Source of the DNA: Methylophilus sp. 5
Lineage (GTDB): Bacteria > Pseudomonadota > Gammaproteobacteria > Burkholderiales > Methylophilaceae
DNA: 64,000 bases
NCBI RefSeq assembly: GCF_000515275.1
Contig: NZ_KI911560.1
Location: forward strand, 1,550,001-1,614,000
Direction: 5' to 3'
Below, piece after piece: positions 35,040 to 43,607 of this stretch. The translations under genes were made by a program, and so were the position numbers. The number at the start of each line of letters is the position of its first letter. The stretch's first letter is position 1. The notes beneath the pieces are model-generated. The model saw only the letters and a program-made list of their open reading frames with translations, was not told the DNA's origin and did no database searches.

Positions 35040-35582
35040 ATGTCAAAAATCGTATTTAAAGCCGGTGAAGCCACCGTGTTTTCTGAAGGTAAAGATGTTA
35101 CAGCCGCGATGCCGGAAATCTTGATTGGTTCTGTAGACGGCCCGGTAGGTGCTGCATTTGCCAACATGATGGCACAAACCAAAGGCCATACAGCGATGTT
35201 TGCCGTGCGCGATATTAACCAGATGGTACGCCCTGCGACCATGATGGTGCCAAAAGTGACCTTGAAAGATTCCCTGAACATTGAATTGTTCGGTGGCGTG
35301 GTGCAAGCTGGTGTGGCTGATGGCATTACTGATGCTGTGATCGAAGGCATTATTCCTAAAGAACTGGTCAACGAGTTGTGTATCGTTGCGTTGCTGTGGG
35401 TAGACCCGGGCTGTGCCAAAGAAGCTAACCTGGACAAGGCTGACTTGTACAAAAACAACTACGAAGCGATCAAGCTGGCGTTGAAGCGTGCCTTGAATGA
35501 CGAGCCTAGCATTGATGAACTGATTGCTAACCGTCACAAAATCAGACACTGCATGTGGGAAGATAGCTGGGATCAGAAATAA
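35040..35582 (+). CDS. formaldehyde-activating enzyme (Fae) homologue, divergent
   Basis: The 180-residue protein clearly belongs to the Fae family: FKAGEATVF, ILIGSVDGPVGAAFANMM, a KVTLKDSLNIELFGGVVQAGVADGI stretch, AVIEGIIPKELVNELCIVALLWVDPGCAK and NNYEAIKLALKRALNDEPS. True Fae condenses formaldehyde with tetrahydromethanopterin and uses a conserved His in the segment before LIIGPRGSP (His17, from memory). Here that segment reads TAAMPEILIGSVDG, with Ala/Met and no His, so it matches the Fae2/Fae3-type paralogues that methylotrophs carry besides Fae. A formaldehyde-related binding or regulatory role is possible. It is followed by a strong terminator. Confidence 0.9.
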   Translation: MSKIVFKAGEATVFSEGKDVTAAMPEILIGSVDGPVGAAFANMMAQTKGHTAMFAVRDINQMVRPATMMVPKVTLKDSLNIELFGGVVQAGVADGITDAVIEGIIPKELVNELCIVALLWVDPGCAKEANLDKADLYKNNYEAIKLALKRALNDEPSIDELIANRHKIRHCMWEDSWDQK

Positions 35583-35602
35583 GCCTGCGTTTTTCTGCCT
35601 GA

Positions 35603-35623
35603 CCCCGCAATTGCGGGGTTTTT
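35603..35623 (+). terminator. intrinsic terminator after fae homologue
   Basis: CCCCGC-AATT-GCGGGG followed by TTTTT, 20 bases after the stop codon. Confidence 0.93.
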
Positions 35624-35639
35624 GTTATCTGGATGACAA

Positions 35640-36047
35640 ATGAAGCATTTAATTAAACGGTATCTGGCGGTGGTCTACGAGGCCTTGTTGATGGTGGCGT
35701 TAGCGCTGGCCTTGACTGCAGCGTACGTCATGCTGATAGGGGACGCAAGCCACGGCTGGAAAAGGCTGGGTTTGCAGGCCTTGTTGTGGCTGGCAATGGG
35801 CGCTTATTTTGTGCGCTGCTGGGTGTTAAGCGGGCAAACGCTGGCGAGCCAGACCTGGAAATTGAAAGTGGTTGATCAGCATGGGCAGTTGCTGAATCGC
35901 CAGCAAGCGGTGTTGCGTTATGTACTGGCAGGGGTGTTGCTGTTGCCGGCTGGGCTCACTTTATGGTGGGCGTTGCTGGATAGTGAGCAACAGTTTTTGC
36001 ATGATCGCCTGTTGGGTTCACGCATCATTATATTGCCGCATCAGTAG
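35640..36047 (+). CDS. RDD family membrane protein
   Basis: The 135-residue protein has three membrane helices and the RDD-domain pattern (WLAMGAYFVRCWVLSGQTLASQTWKLKVVDQHG, VLRYVLAG, QQFLHDRLLGSRII). RDD proteins are thought to take part in transport or ion exchange; no substrate can be assigned. It is convergent with lptG. Confidence 0.85.
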   Translation: MKHLIKRYLAVVYEALLMVALALALTAAYVMLIGDASHGWKRLGLQALLWLAMGAYFVRCWVLSGQTLASQTWKLKVVDQHGQLLNRQQAVLRYVLAGVLLLPAGLTLWWALLDSEQQFLHDRLLGSRIIILPHQ

Positions 36048-36064
36048 GGTGTTAAGCGGCGATG

Positions 36065-37159
36065 TTAACGGCGTTCGACGTAATAGAGCATGCCGAGTCC
36101 GGCCGCTAAAAATAATAGCGTTGGGCTGATGGCACTCACCAGGGGTGACCAGTCATTAAGCACACCCAGGTGTACAAACACGCGGTTCATGATTTGATAG
36201 ACCACCCCCAAAAAGATACCGGCAAAAATTTTGGCACTGATGCCGCCCGCGCGTTGCTGTAAAAAGCCAAACGGCAATGCTAGCACCACCATGACCAGGC
36301 AGGCTAGCGGGTAGACCAGTTTGGACCAGAGGGCGACCTGGTAGCGAGTGCTGCGCTGCCCGTTTTGATGCAGGTATTGGATAAAGCTATAGAGGTTCCA
36401 GGCCGACATTTTCTCTGGAAGCACAAGCAAGACATTGAGCAGTTCGGGTCGAATCAATGATTCCCACTTGGTCTGCTTGAAAAATTGCGAGGTAACCGAA
36501 TTGTTTTGGGCAGCTTTGCTGGTGTGCATTTTGGTTTGTGTCACATTCGACAGTACCCAGTGATCATCTTCAAAATAGCCTTTGTCAGCATGGCTCACAT
36601 TGCGCAGGCGAAACTGTGCATCAAAGTCGTAAATACGAATATCGACCAGGCTGGTGTCTGGCATCACGGTGCTGACATTGACAAAACTGCTGCCATCTTT
36701 GATCCACAAGCCAGATTGAAAGTCCTGCGCGACCACAGAATCTGTGGCCTGAATACGGATGCGCTGCGCCATTTTTTCACTGATAGGCGCAATGACTTCG
36801 CCAATTAAAAAGGTGACCAGTGCAAACACCAGCCCAATGCTTAACAGCATTTTAGCGATCATTTGCAGTGAAATGCCGCTGGTGCGCATCACAATCAGCT
36901 CTGAGCTGGAGGCCATTGCTCCCAGGGTGTAGACAATGCCTAATAGCACGGCCACTGGCGCTACTTCATAAATGTGTCCGGGAATGCTGAGCCCGACATA
37001 AATCAGCATGCTATTGATGCCGTAGTGCCCGCGCCCGAGGCTGTCTAGCTCTTGTAACAGGTCAAAGAAAGAAAACATGGCGAGCAGGCCCAACAACACC
37101 AACATGATGTTGAAACTGATTTCTTTCCAGAAATAGCGATTTAGAATAGTCAGCGTCAT
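36065..37159 (-). CDS. lptG: LPS export permease LptG
   Basis: The inner-membrane protein (364 residues) pairs with LptF and LptB2 to extract lipopolysaccharide and push it along the Lpt bridge. It has three N-terminal helices, a periplasmic beta-jellyroll domain (~135-265; FQSGLWIKDGSSFVNVSTVMPD, VSHADKGYFEDDHWVLSNV) and three C-terminal helices (KLVYPLACLVMVVLALPFGF, then VHLGVLNDWSPL). Start and length fit. lptF lies three bases upstream on the same strand. Confidence 0.95.
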   Translation of the reverse strand: MTLTILNRYFWKEISFNIMLVLLGLLAMFSFFDLLQELDSLGRGHYGINSMLIYVGLSIPGHIYEVAPVAVLLGIVYTLGAMASSSELIVMRTSGISLQMIAKMLLSIGLVFALVTFLIGEVIAPISEKMAQRIRIQATDSVVAQDFQSGLWIKDGSSFVNVSTVMPDTSLVDIRIYDFDAQFRLRNVSHADKGYFEDDHWVLSNVTQTKMHTSKAAQNNSVTSQFFKQTKWESLIRPELLNVLLVLPEKMSAWNLYSFIQYLHQNGQRSTRYQVALWSKLVYPLACLVMVVLALPFGFLQQRAGGISAKIFAGIFLGVVYQIMNRVFVHLGVLNDWSPLVSAISPTLLFLAAGLGMLYYVERR

Positions 37160-37162
37160 GGT

Positions 37163-38266
37163 TTATGCACGCTTGGTTCGACGTTTAAACCAATCTGGAA
37201 TGAGTGGTTTGAGGTATTTGCGACGGTGGTAGAGATACCAGCCAAGCAGAACAAACACAAGATGGACTGGCCATAGACCAATCAAAATGGATATTTTTCC
37301 TTGTGTAATCCAGGCCTGAAAAATGCTTAGCATGTTGTTGTAGATGATGAATATCAGGATGGCAAACATGATGTTGAGCGAACGCCCGGCGCGTGGATCA
37401 ACAAAGCTGAGCGGGATGGCGAGCAGTACCATGACAATGGTTGAAATCGGGATGGCCAACCGCCAGTGCAGCTCGGCATGGTCGGCCTTGGTTGCCCCAC
37501 TGATTAATGACTGGGTAGACCTGGCTTGTGCCGTGCTGGATGCTGGGGCGGCTTCCTTGATCTCAACCCGGATGTCGTAACGCTCAAACTCGGTGGTCAT
37601 GACTTCTAGCGTATTGGGCGTGATTTCATAGCGTCTGCCGTGTTCCATACGCAAAAAATTATCGCCGTTGGCTGCTTTGTAGCGACTGCCGCTGTTGGCC
37701 GTGATAATACCGGTTTTGCCATTTTGTTTGGATTGCACAAAGATATTTTTGACTTCGTAACCCAGCTTATCGAAGCTTTCGATAAAGTAGATGCGGTCAC
37801 CGTTATTTGACTCTTTAAATGTGCCCGGGCTGATAGACGACAATTCGTCACGTTTTTTCAGTTGTGCACGGTAGTTGTCCGCCTTTTCATTGGCCCAGGG
37901 CATGATGAGCAGGCTGAATACGCTAATGATGATCACAATCGGTGAAATAAAGCGCAAAATGGGTTGCACCCATTGGCGCAGGCTAAGCCCTGCGTTCATC
38001 CAGATCACCATTTCGGAATCGCGGTGCCAGCGGGTCAACGTCAGCAAGACTGCCAGAAAAATGGCGAGCGACAGCATCATTGGCATGAACTGCACCAAGC
38101 TAAAGGTCAGGATAGTGCCGATGGCGTCGTTGGGCAAAATGCCTTTAGAGACTTGGCGCACGATATTACCGGCGCGTTGTGCCACCACAATACCGAGGAT
38201 AATCAGGAAAATGGCAGACGCTGAGGACATCAGCTCTGCGGACAATGCACGTTTGAAAATTTTCAA
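37163..38266 (-). CDS. lptF: LPS export permease LptF
   Basis: The 367-residue partner of LptG starts KIFKRALSAELMSSASAIFLIILGIVVAQ, has the VRQVSKG and HRDSEMVIWMNAGLSLRQWV segment, a periplasmic jellyroll (PGTFKESNNGDRIYFIESFD, LEVMTTEFERYDIR) and C-terminal helices with AIPISTIVMVLLAIPLSFVDPRAGRS. It is the first gene of the lptF-lptG operon and is divergent from pepA, as in E. coli and many other proteobacteria. Confidence 0.95.
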   Translation of the reverse strand: MKIFKRALSAELMSSASAIFLIILGIVVAQRAGNIVRQVSKGILPNDAIGTILTFSLVQFMPMMLSLAIFLAVLLTLTRWHRDSEMVIWMNAGLSLRQWVQPILRFISPIVIIISVFSLLIMPWANEKADNYRAQLKKRDELSSISPGTFKESNNGDRIYFIESFDKLGYEVKNIFVQSKQNGKTGIITANSGSRYKAANGDNFLRMEHGRRYEITPNTLEVMTTEFERYDIRVEIKEAAPASSTAQARSTQSLISGATKADHAELHWRLAIPISTIVMVLLAIPLSFVDPRAGRSLNIMFAILIFIIYNNMLSIFQAWITQGKISILIGLWPVHLVFVLLGWYLYHRRKYLKPLIPDWFKRRTKRA

Positions 38267-38354
38267 TTTAGATGCACCGCTTTGAAATCAGCATAAAACA
38301 CTAGATAATACAACCATTACTCAGGCAAATTGCATGGCATCACAAAGGATAAAG

Positions 38355-39836
38355 ATGGAATTTAGCATAAAAAGCGCTGCCCCGGAAAAATTGCGTACGG
38401 ATTGCTTGCTGGTTGGCATTTATGAAGGCCGAAAACTGACGGATTTGGCGAAATCACTGGATGTTGTAAGCGAAAAAGCCATTTCAGCGGTGCTGAAATC
38501 TGGCGATATGGAAGGTAAAACTGGCAGCACTGTGCTGTTGCGTCAGCTTGCTGGCGTGAGTGCGTCCAGAGTGATGCTGGTGGGCTTGGGTAAAGCCGAC
38601 GAAGCAAGCCTGAAAAGCTTGCGTAACAGTTTTCGTGCGGCAATTAAGGCATTGCCAGCAGGCGTAGAGAGTATTGCTACCGATTTTGCCGGCCTGGGCA
38701 TTAAAAAAACGACACTGCAACAAGCCGCCTCCGCCTTGGCTGAGGTGGCGCTGGATGCGACTTATAAGGTGAATGCAGTCAAAGAGAAGTCTGTTGAGCC
38801 GCATGCCTTAACAGAAGTGCTGCTGCTGGCAGAAAAAGAGCACCATGCGGCTGTCACGGAAGGGGTGAGTCAGGGCAGCAGTTTAGGCCAGGGCGTTGCG
38901 CTGGCTAAAGACCTCGGCAATTTGCCACCTAATATTTGCACGCCAAGCTATCTGGGCAAGCAGGCCGAAAAACTGGCCAAAGAATATGGCTTTAAGGTTG
39001 AGGTGCTGGATCAAGCCGCGATTGAAAAACTCAATATGGGCTCTTTTTTGGGCGTGACCCGCGGTAGCGACGAGCCGCCACGCTTTATTGTGTTACAGCA
39101 TTTGCATGGCAAAAAGTCGCAAAAACCGGTAGTGCTGGTGGGTAAGGGCATCACGTTTGATACCGGCGGCATTTCACTCAAACCGGGCGCCGACATGGAT
39201 GAAATGAAGTATGACATGTGCGGTGCTGCTTCGGTGCTAGGGGTGTTTAAAGCCCTGGGCGAATTAAAGTTACCGCTGAACGTGGTGGGCTTGATCCCTA
39301 CTTGCGAAAACATGCCAAGTGGCCGCGCGACCAAGCCGGGCGACGTGTTAACCAGCATGTCTGGCCAGACCATTGAAGTATTGAATACTGACGCCGAAGG
39401 CCGCTTGATTTTATGTGACGCGCTGACTTATGCCGAGCGTTTTGAACCAGCCGCAGTGATTGATATTGCCACCTTGACCGGCGCGTGTGTGATTGCGCTG
39501 GGCCATCATGTCAGTGGCTTGTTTGCCAATAACGACGCGTTGGCAAAAGCATTGCTGGCAGCGGGTGAGCAGGCCAATGATAGAGCCTGGCAAATGCCAT
39601 TATGGGATGACTATCAAGGCCAGCTTGACAGTAATTTCGCCGATATCGCCAATATCGGCGGGCGTGCCGCAGGCAGTATTACCGCCGCGTGTTTCTTGTC
39701 ACGCTTTGCCAAAAAGTATGACTGGGCGCATCTGGACATCGCCGGCACCGCCTGGAAGTCTGGCAAGGACAAAGGCGGTACTGGCCGCCCGGTGCCATTG
39801 CTGGTGACTTACTTGCTGGAACAGGCTGCCAAATAA
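38355..39836 (+). CDS. pepA: leucyl aminopeptidase PepA
   Basis: The M17 metallo-aminopeptidase (493 residues) cleaves N-terminal residues and in E. coli also helps site-specific recombination at cer. Metal and active-site motifs are [50 protein letters not shown] and [16 protein letters not shown]. The ATG giving [12 protein letters not shown] is favoured because AAAGGA lies before it and relatives start so; a start at 38334 would add seven residues. holC follows after seven bases. Confidence 0.97.
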   Translation: MEFSIKSAAPEKLRTDCLLVGIYEGRKLTDLAKSLDVVSEKAISAVLKSGDMEGKTGSTVLLRQLAGVSASRVMLVGLGKADEASLKSLRNSFRAAIKALPAGVESIATDFAGLGIKKTTLQQAASALAEVALDATYKVNAVKEKSVEPHALTEVLLLAEKEHHAAVTEGVSQGSSLGQGVALAKDLGNLPPNICTPSYLGKQAEKLAKEYGFKVEVLDQAAIEKLNMGSFLGVTRGSDEPPRFIVLQHLHGKKSQKPVVLVGKGITFDTGGISLKPGADMDEMKYDMCGAASVLGVFKALGELKLPLNVVGLIPTCENMPSGRATKPGDVLTSMSGQTIEVLNTDAEGRLILCDALTYAERFEPAAVIDIATLTGACVIALGHHVSGLFANNDALAKALLAAGEQANDRAWQMPLWDDYQGQLDSNFADIANIGGRAAGSITAACFLSRFAKKYDWAHLDIAGTAWKSGKDKGGTGRPVPLLVTYLLEQAAK

Positions 39837-39843
39837 ACGCTTT

Positions 39844-40266
39844 ATGACCAAAATCCGTTTTTACACTGATGTCACTGACCCGTCAGCGATGGTACAGCAA
39901 CTGGTGAGCCAGGCGTTGGCGCGTCAACGCAGTGTGACGATTTTTGTGTCTGATCGTGACCAGGCGCAGGCCATGGGAGACACTCTATGGCAACAAGCGG
40001 TAGAGAGCTTTGTACCAAATGCACTGGCAGACGCGGCAAATGCCGCCCTGACGCCGGTGCAATTGGCCTGGCTGCCGGAGCAGATTCGCCAGGATGATTT
40101 GCTGTTTAATTGTCAGGCAAGTCTGCCTAAGTTTTTTAGTCGTTTTCGCCATGTATTCGAGTTGATCGGCACCGAAGAGGCCGACAAGGTGGCCGGGCGG
40201 CAACGTTGGGCGTTTTATCGTGATCGCGGTTACGAAATTCAGCACATGAATAAGCAAACGCAATAA
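39844..40266 (+). CDS. holC: DNA polymerase III chi subunit
   Basis: The 140-residue protein matches HolC: IRFYTDV at the N-terminus, a VSQALARQRSVTIFVSDRDQAQAMGDTLWQ stretch, SFVPN, then FSRFRHVFELIGTEEADKVAGRQRWAFYRDRGYEI. HolC links the clamp loader to single-strand binding protein. The pepA-holC order is conserved in proteobacteria; valS, the usual third gene, is replaced here by a coiled-coil protein. Confidence 0.92.
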   Translation: MTKIRFYTDVTDPSAMVQQLVSQALARQRSVTIFVSDRDQAQAMGDTLWQQAVESFVPNALADAANAALTPVQLAWLPEQIRQDDLLFNCQASLPKFFSRFRHVFELIGTEEADKVAGRQRWAFYRDRGYEIQHMNKQTQ

Positions 40267-40288
40267 CAAGCCTTGCAAGGGAGATAGT

Positions 40289-41239
40289 GTGGATATTTCA
40301 GAAATTCCGGTATTAACCAAAGTCGTTCAAAAAGCGTCTGTACCTGCTATTGAGATGGACGAGCTGGTGGCACAGCTTAAACAGGCGTTGTTACCGGAAA
40401 TCGCCCAATTGGTGACAGCACAACTGGCCGAGAAGAGTCCAGGTACGCTCGCTGCCGGGCAGCAATCACTTGCTGACTATGCAAATACGCTGCAACAAGA
40501 GGTGTTGGCCAAGGCGCAGTCGCAAGTGGGTGACAGTATTCAGGCGATAGAGCAGGCTTTTCGTGAGGCAATGGGCCATGTCAGCAAACAGCAGTTGCAG
40601 ACATTTGAAGAGCATGTTGGCCGTGTGACTGACGCGCAGCAAACACAGATGCAAGCCAGTGAGCAAGCGTTTACGGGCACGCTGGAAAACACGGTTCAGC
40701 TGCAATTGCAGGCCATTGAAGGCAAGCTGTCGCAGTTAAGTGAAACACAGCAGCAGTTGCTGGCCAGCACAGAGCAGGCAGTCCGTGACACCGTCGATAA
40801 AGCTGGCAACCAGTGGTTGGGAGAAACTTTATCGCCCCTGGTTGACGCGCAACAAGCACAAATGGAAAGTCGCTTGCAGTCTTTGCGCGAGCAGCTTGAA
40901 CAAGGCTTGACCGAGCATTTGCAACAGTTGCAAGAAACTAATAAGCAAACGTTGTCTGACAGCCAGGCCTTGGCGGCATCGACGCTGGTAGATGATTACA
41001 AAGCGTCTTTGCAACAGGTGTTTACCGAGTTAAACGCGGCGCAAATGGCCGAGTTTAAACAGAATATGCAGACTGAGCTGGCTGCCTCTGAGCCCGCCTT
41101 GCAAGAAAAAATCGCCGCGGAGGTGGCAACGGTCGTTGCGGCGCAATTGCAGGAGATGGAGGCCGAGTTGAACAAACGCCTCAAGTCACGCATTCTCGAA
41201 GTATTGCAAGGCATCAAGTTTGTGATGCCTACGGTTTAA
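40289..41239 (+). CDS. alpha-helical coiled-coil protein of unknown function
   Basis: The 316-residue protein is unusually rich in Gln, Ala, Glu and Leu and reads as long coiled coil from about residue 20 to 300 (for example QLSETQQQLLASTEQAV, and repeated QAQMES/QTQMQAS units). It has no signal peptide or membrane segment and almost no Cys, Trp or Tyr. The start is GTG with AAGGGAG upstream. Only the ends look globular (DISEIPVLTKVV; KRLKSRILEVLQGIKFVMP). Its position 22 bases after holC suggests cotranscription, but a link to replication is only a guess. Confidence 0.75.
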   Translation: MDISEIPVLTKVVQKASVPAIEMDELVAQLKQALLPEIAQLVTAQLAEKSPGTLAAGQQSLADYANTLQQEVLAKAQSQVGDSIQAIEQAFREAMGHVSKQQLQTFEEHVGRVTDAQQTQMQASEQAFTGTLENTVQLQLQAIEGKLSQLSETQQQLLASTEQAVRDTVDKAGNQWLGETLSPLVDAQQAQMESRLQSLREQLEQGLTEHLQQLQETNKQTLSDSQALAASTLVDDYKASLQQVFTELNAAQMAEFKQNMQTELAASEPALQEKIAAEVATVVAAQLQEMEAELNKRLKSRILEVLQGIKFVMPTV

Positions 41240-41242
41240 AGC

Positions 41243-42016
41243 TTATCCGTTTGCCAGCGTGAGCATGACCGGTGTGTGGTCGCTTGGGCGTTCCAGTTTG
41301 CGCGGTGCCTTGTCTATCACGCAGCTTTGGCATAACGGCTTTAAGGCCTCACTGACTAAAATATGGTCTATACGCATGCCCATGTTGCGGCGAAAGCCGG
41401 CCATGCGGTAATCCCACCAGCTAAACTGCCCGGCTTCCTCGTTAAACAGGCGAAAGCTATCGTGTAATCCCAAGGCTAATAATCGTTGCAACGCTTCCCG
41501 CTCGGGGGCACTCACCAGCACCTGGCCTTGCCAGGCCACTGGGTCATGGCAGTCTCTATCATCAGGCGCAATATTGTAGTCACCCAGCAATGCGAGTTTT
41601 TCGTGTTGCTTTAACTCGTCTGTAACCCAGTTCTGTAATGCAGCCAGCCAGTTGAGTTTGTATTGATATTTGTCTGAATCTACTGCCTGACCATTCACCA
41701 CATACGCACAAATGACGCGCACGCCTTGTATGGTCGCCGCAATGATGCGTTTTTGTTCGTCGACAAAATTGGGCAGGTCAACATGCACATCATTCAGTGC
41801 ATGCGGGCTGATAATCGCCACGCCATTGTAGGTTTTCTGGCCATTATGTACTGCATTAAAGCCCGCCTCTTGCAACGCTGCATAAGGGAACTTGCTATCC
41901 TCCTGCTTGGTTTCCTGCAGGCATAACACATCTGGCTGGTTGGCAGCCAGCCAGTCCAGCACATGCGGCAAGCGCACAGTCAGGGAGTTGACGTTCCAGG
42001 TAGCCAGTTTCAACAC
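41243..42016 (-). CDS. xthA: exodeoxyribonuclease III
   Basis: The AP endonuclease/3'-exonuclease (257 residues) has LKLATWNVNSLTVRLPHVLDWL, DVLCLQETKQED with the metal Glu, YNGVAIISPH, LALLGDYNIAPDDRD with the catalytic Asp-Asn, FSWWDYRMAGFRRNMGMRIDHILVS and SDHTPVML with the catalytic Asp-His. The GTG at 42016 is chosen because GGAG lies five bases upstream and the ORF upstream of it (to 42238) has no homology. It is convergent with the coiled-coil gene and divergent from an MFS gene. Confidence 0.95.
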   Translation of the reverse strand: MLKLATWNVNSLTVRLPHVLDWLAANQPDVLCLQETKQEDSKFPYAALQEAGFNAVHNGQKTYNGVAIISPHALNDVHVDLPNFVDEQKRIIAATIQGVRVICAYVVNGQAVDSDKYQYKLNWLAALQNWVTDELKQHEKLALLGDYNIAPDDRDCHDPVAWQGQVLVSAPEREALQRLLALGLHDSFRLFNEEAGQFSWWDYRMAGFRRNMGMRIDHILVSEALKPLCQSCVIDKAPRKLERPSDHTPVMLTLANG

Positions 42017-42211
42017 TATTCTCCACAAAAAATGGTTGCGGGCGCGCACAATACGCCAGCGATGCTCGCGCATTTTACACGACTCCCAGTCGCTGGCGAT
42101 GGGCGCAATGCGTGTGGCATCACCAGCCCGTATCAGACAAATGGCGTATTTTGCAATCAGAGACTCCCCGCTACAGTGTGGTTTGTATAGTGAATGTTTA
42201 CAGGGGATGCC

Positions 42212-43420
42212 ATGAAGGGCAAGCGAGTGCAGCAACAAGGGCGTTGGGCCGGGTTTTCTGGCAGCGAGTGGAGGCTGGTCGTGGCGATTGTGCTGGTGGC
42301 GATCGCCTTAAGGCCTGGCATCGTGTCGATGGGGCCCGCGTTACCTGCCATCATAGACCGTTTTCAGTTAAGTCATGCCATGGCCTCGCTGATGACGGCG
42401 ATACCGGATGTATTAATGGGTGCATTGGCCTTGCCGACACCGTGGCTGGTGCGCCGGTTTGGTGTGAATAAAGTGCTGATGGCGGCTTTAAGTGTGCTCA
42501 GCGTGTCGATGTTAGTCCGTACTTACTCCGCGAGCAGTGGTGTCTTAATTGGCTCCACTGTTGGTGTCGGTGTTGGCATTGCCGTGGCTGGCGCCATGTT
42601 TGCTGGCATCGTTAAAGCCAGTTTTGCCCAGCGTGCCGCGTTAATGATGGGCATTTATGCCACGGCACTGTCGTTGGGGAGTACCTTGTCGGCCGGGTTG
42701 ACTGGCTGGATGGTACAAATGGCAGGTTGGCAGGTGGCGACCGGTGTCTGGGCTGCCTTAGGCGTCATCGCCATCGTTGCCTGGTGGCAGGCAATGAAAA
42801 AAACGGTTCCGGCTCAGCCAAAGGTGCTTTCTGCAGCTGCATCACGCCTGCCGCTACGCACGCCAGTGGCCTGGCTGATTGCGCTATTTTTTGCCTGCGT
42901 TAATTTTTTGTTTTATGCCATTCTCACCTGGACTGCGGCCAGGTATCAGGAAAGCGGCATGCCAGCCGCCGAAGCTGGTGCAGTACTTGCCAGTTTTACT
43001 TTTTGCTTTATGTTGGCGAGCCCGGTGGTCGGGTTGTATAGCCGGCAAGCCGATCGGCGCGGCTGGCTTGCCGGCTGTGCCTTGTTGTCTACCATCGGCC
43101 TGGCCGGAATGGCAACCCCCGGCGCCTCGCCATGGCTGTGGGTGCCGCTCACGGCTGTGGGCCTGGGCGGTGCGTTTACGCTGGCAATGACCTTGCCACT
43201 AGACCATACAGACACCTCGGATGCTGCTAATCGCTGGAATGCTTTCGTGTTAACAATTGGTTATTTGATCGCCGCTTGCGGTCCTTTTATTGTCGGCTAT
43301 ATCCGTGATGTGAGTGGTCACTTCGAGAGTGCGTTTCGACTCTTGTGCCTGGTCTCTTGCCTGATGCTGTTGCTTGCATTAACACTCAAACCTGGCCCGG
43401 TTTCAGCGCATGGCGATTAA
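42212..43420 (+). CDS. MFS transporter, CynX/NimT family
   Basis: The 402-residue carrier has about 12 membrane helices. Family marks are LRPGIVSMGPALPAIIDRFQLSHAMASLMTAIPDVLMG and a LPTPWLVRRFG motif in the first half, a loop around residue 200 and GYLIAACGPFIVGYIRDVSG near the end. CynX/NimT members export or import small anions or nitroimidazoles; the substrate here is unknown. The start with GGGGATGCC directly upstream is preferred over an ATG 18 bases earlier. It stands alone. Confidence 0.9.
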   Translation: MKGKRVQQQGRWAGFSGSEWRLVVAIVLVAIALRPGIVSMGPALPAIIDRFQLSHAMASLMTAIPDVLMGALALPTPWLVRRFGVNKVLMAALSVLSVSMLVRTYSASSGVLIGSTVGVGVGIAVAGAMFAGIVKASFAQRAALMMGIYATALSLGSTLSAGLTGWMVQMAGWQVATGVWAALGVIAIVAWWQAMKKTVPAQPKVLSAAASRLPLRTPVAWLIALFFACVNFLFYAILTWTAARYQESGMPAAEAGAVLASFTFCFMLASPVVGLYSRQADRRGWLAGCALLSTIGLAGMATPGASPWLWVPLTAVGLGGAFTLAMTLPLDHTDTSDAANRWNAFVLTIGYLIAACGPFIVGYIRDVSGHFESAFRLLCLVSCLMLLLALTLKPGPVSAHGD

Positions 43421-43607
43421 TCACCGGGGCTGTTTTGAGGCGCGTCTGCGGCGGCTTAAGGAGCATAGTCGTCAATTCGATTGATACAGCTATAAATTCT
43501 GGTTTGTTTGCATGATGTGATCTGCCCATCGTGCGGTATAAACACCATTGGATGAGATTGGTTGTTAGTGACCAATCCCATATTTCTTTGACGTTGTTCG
43601 GATACCC

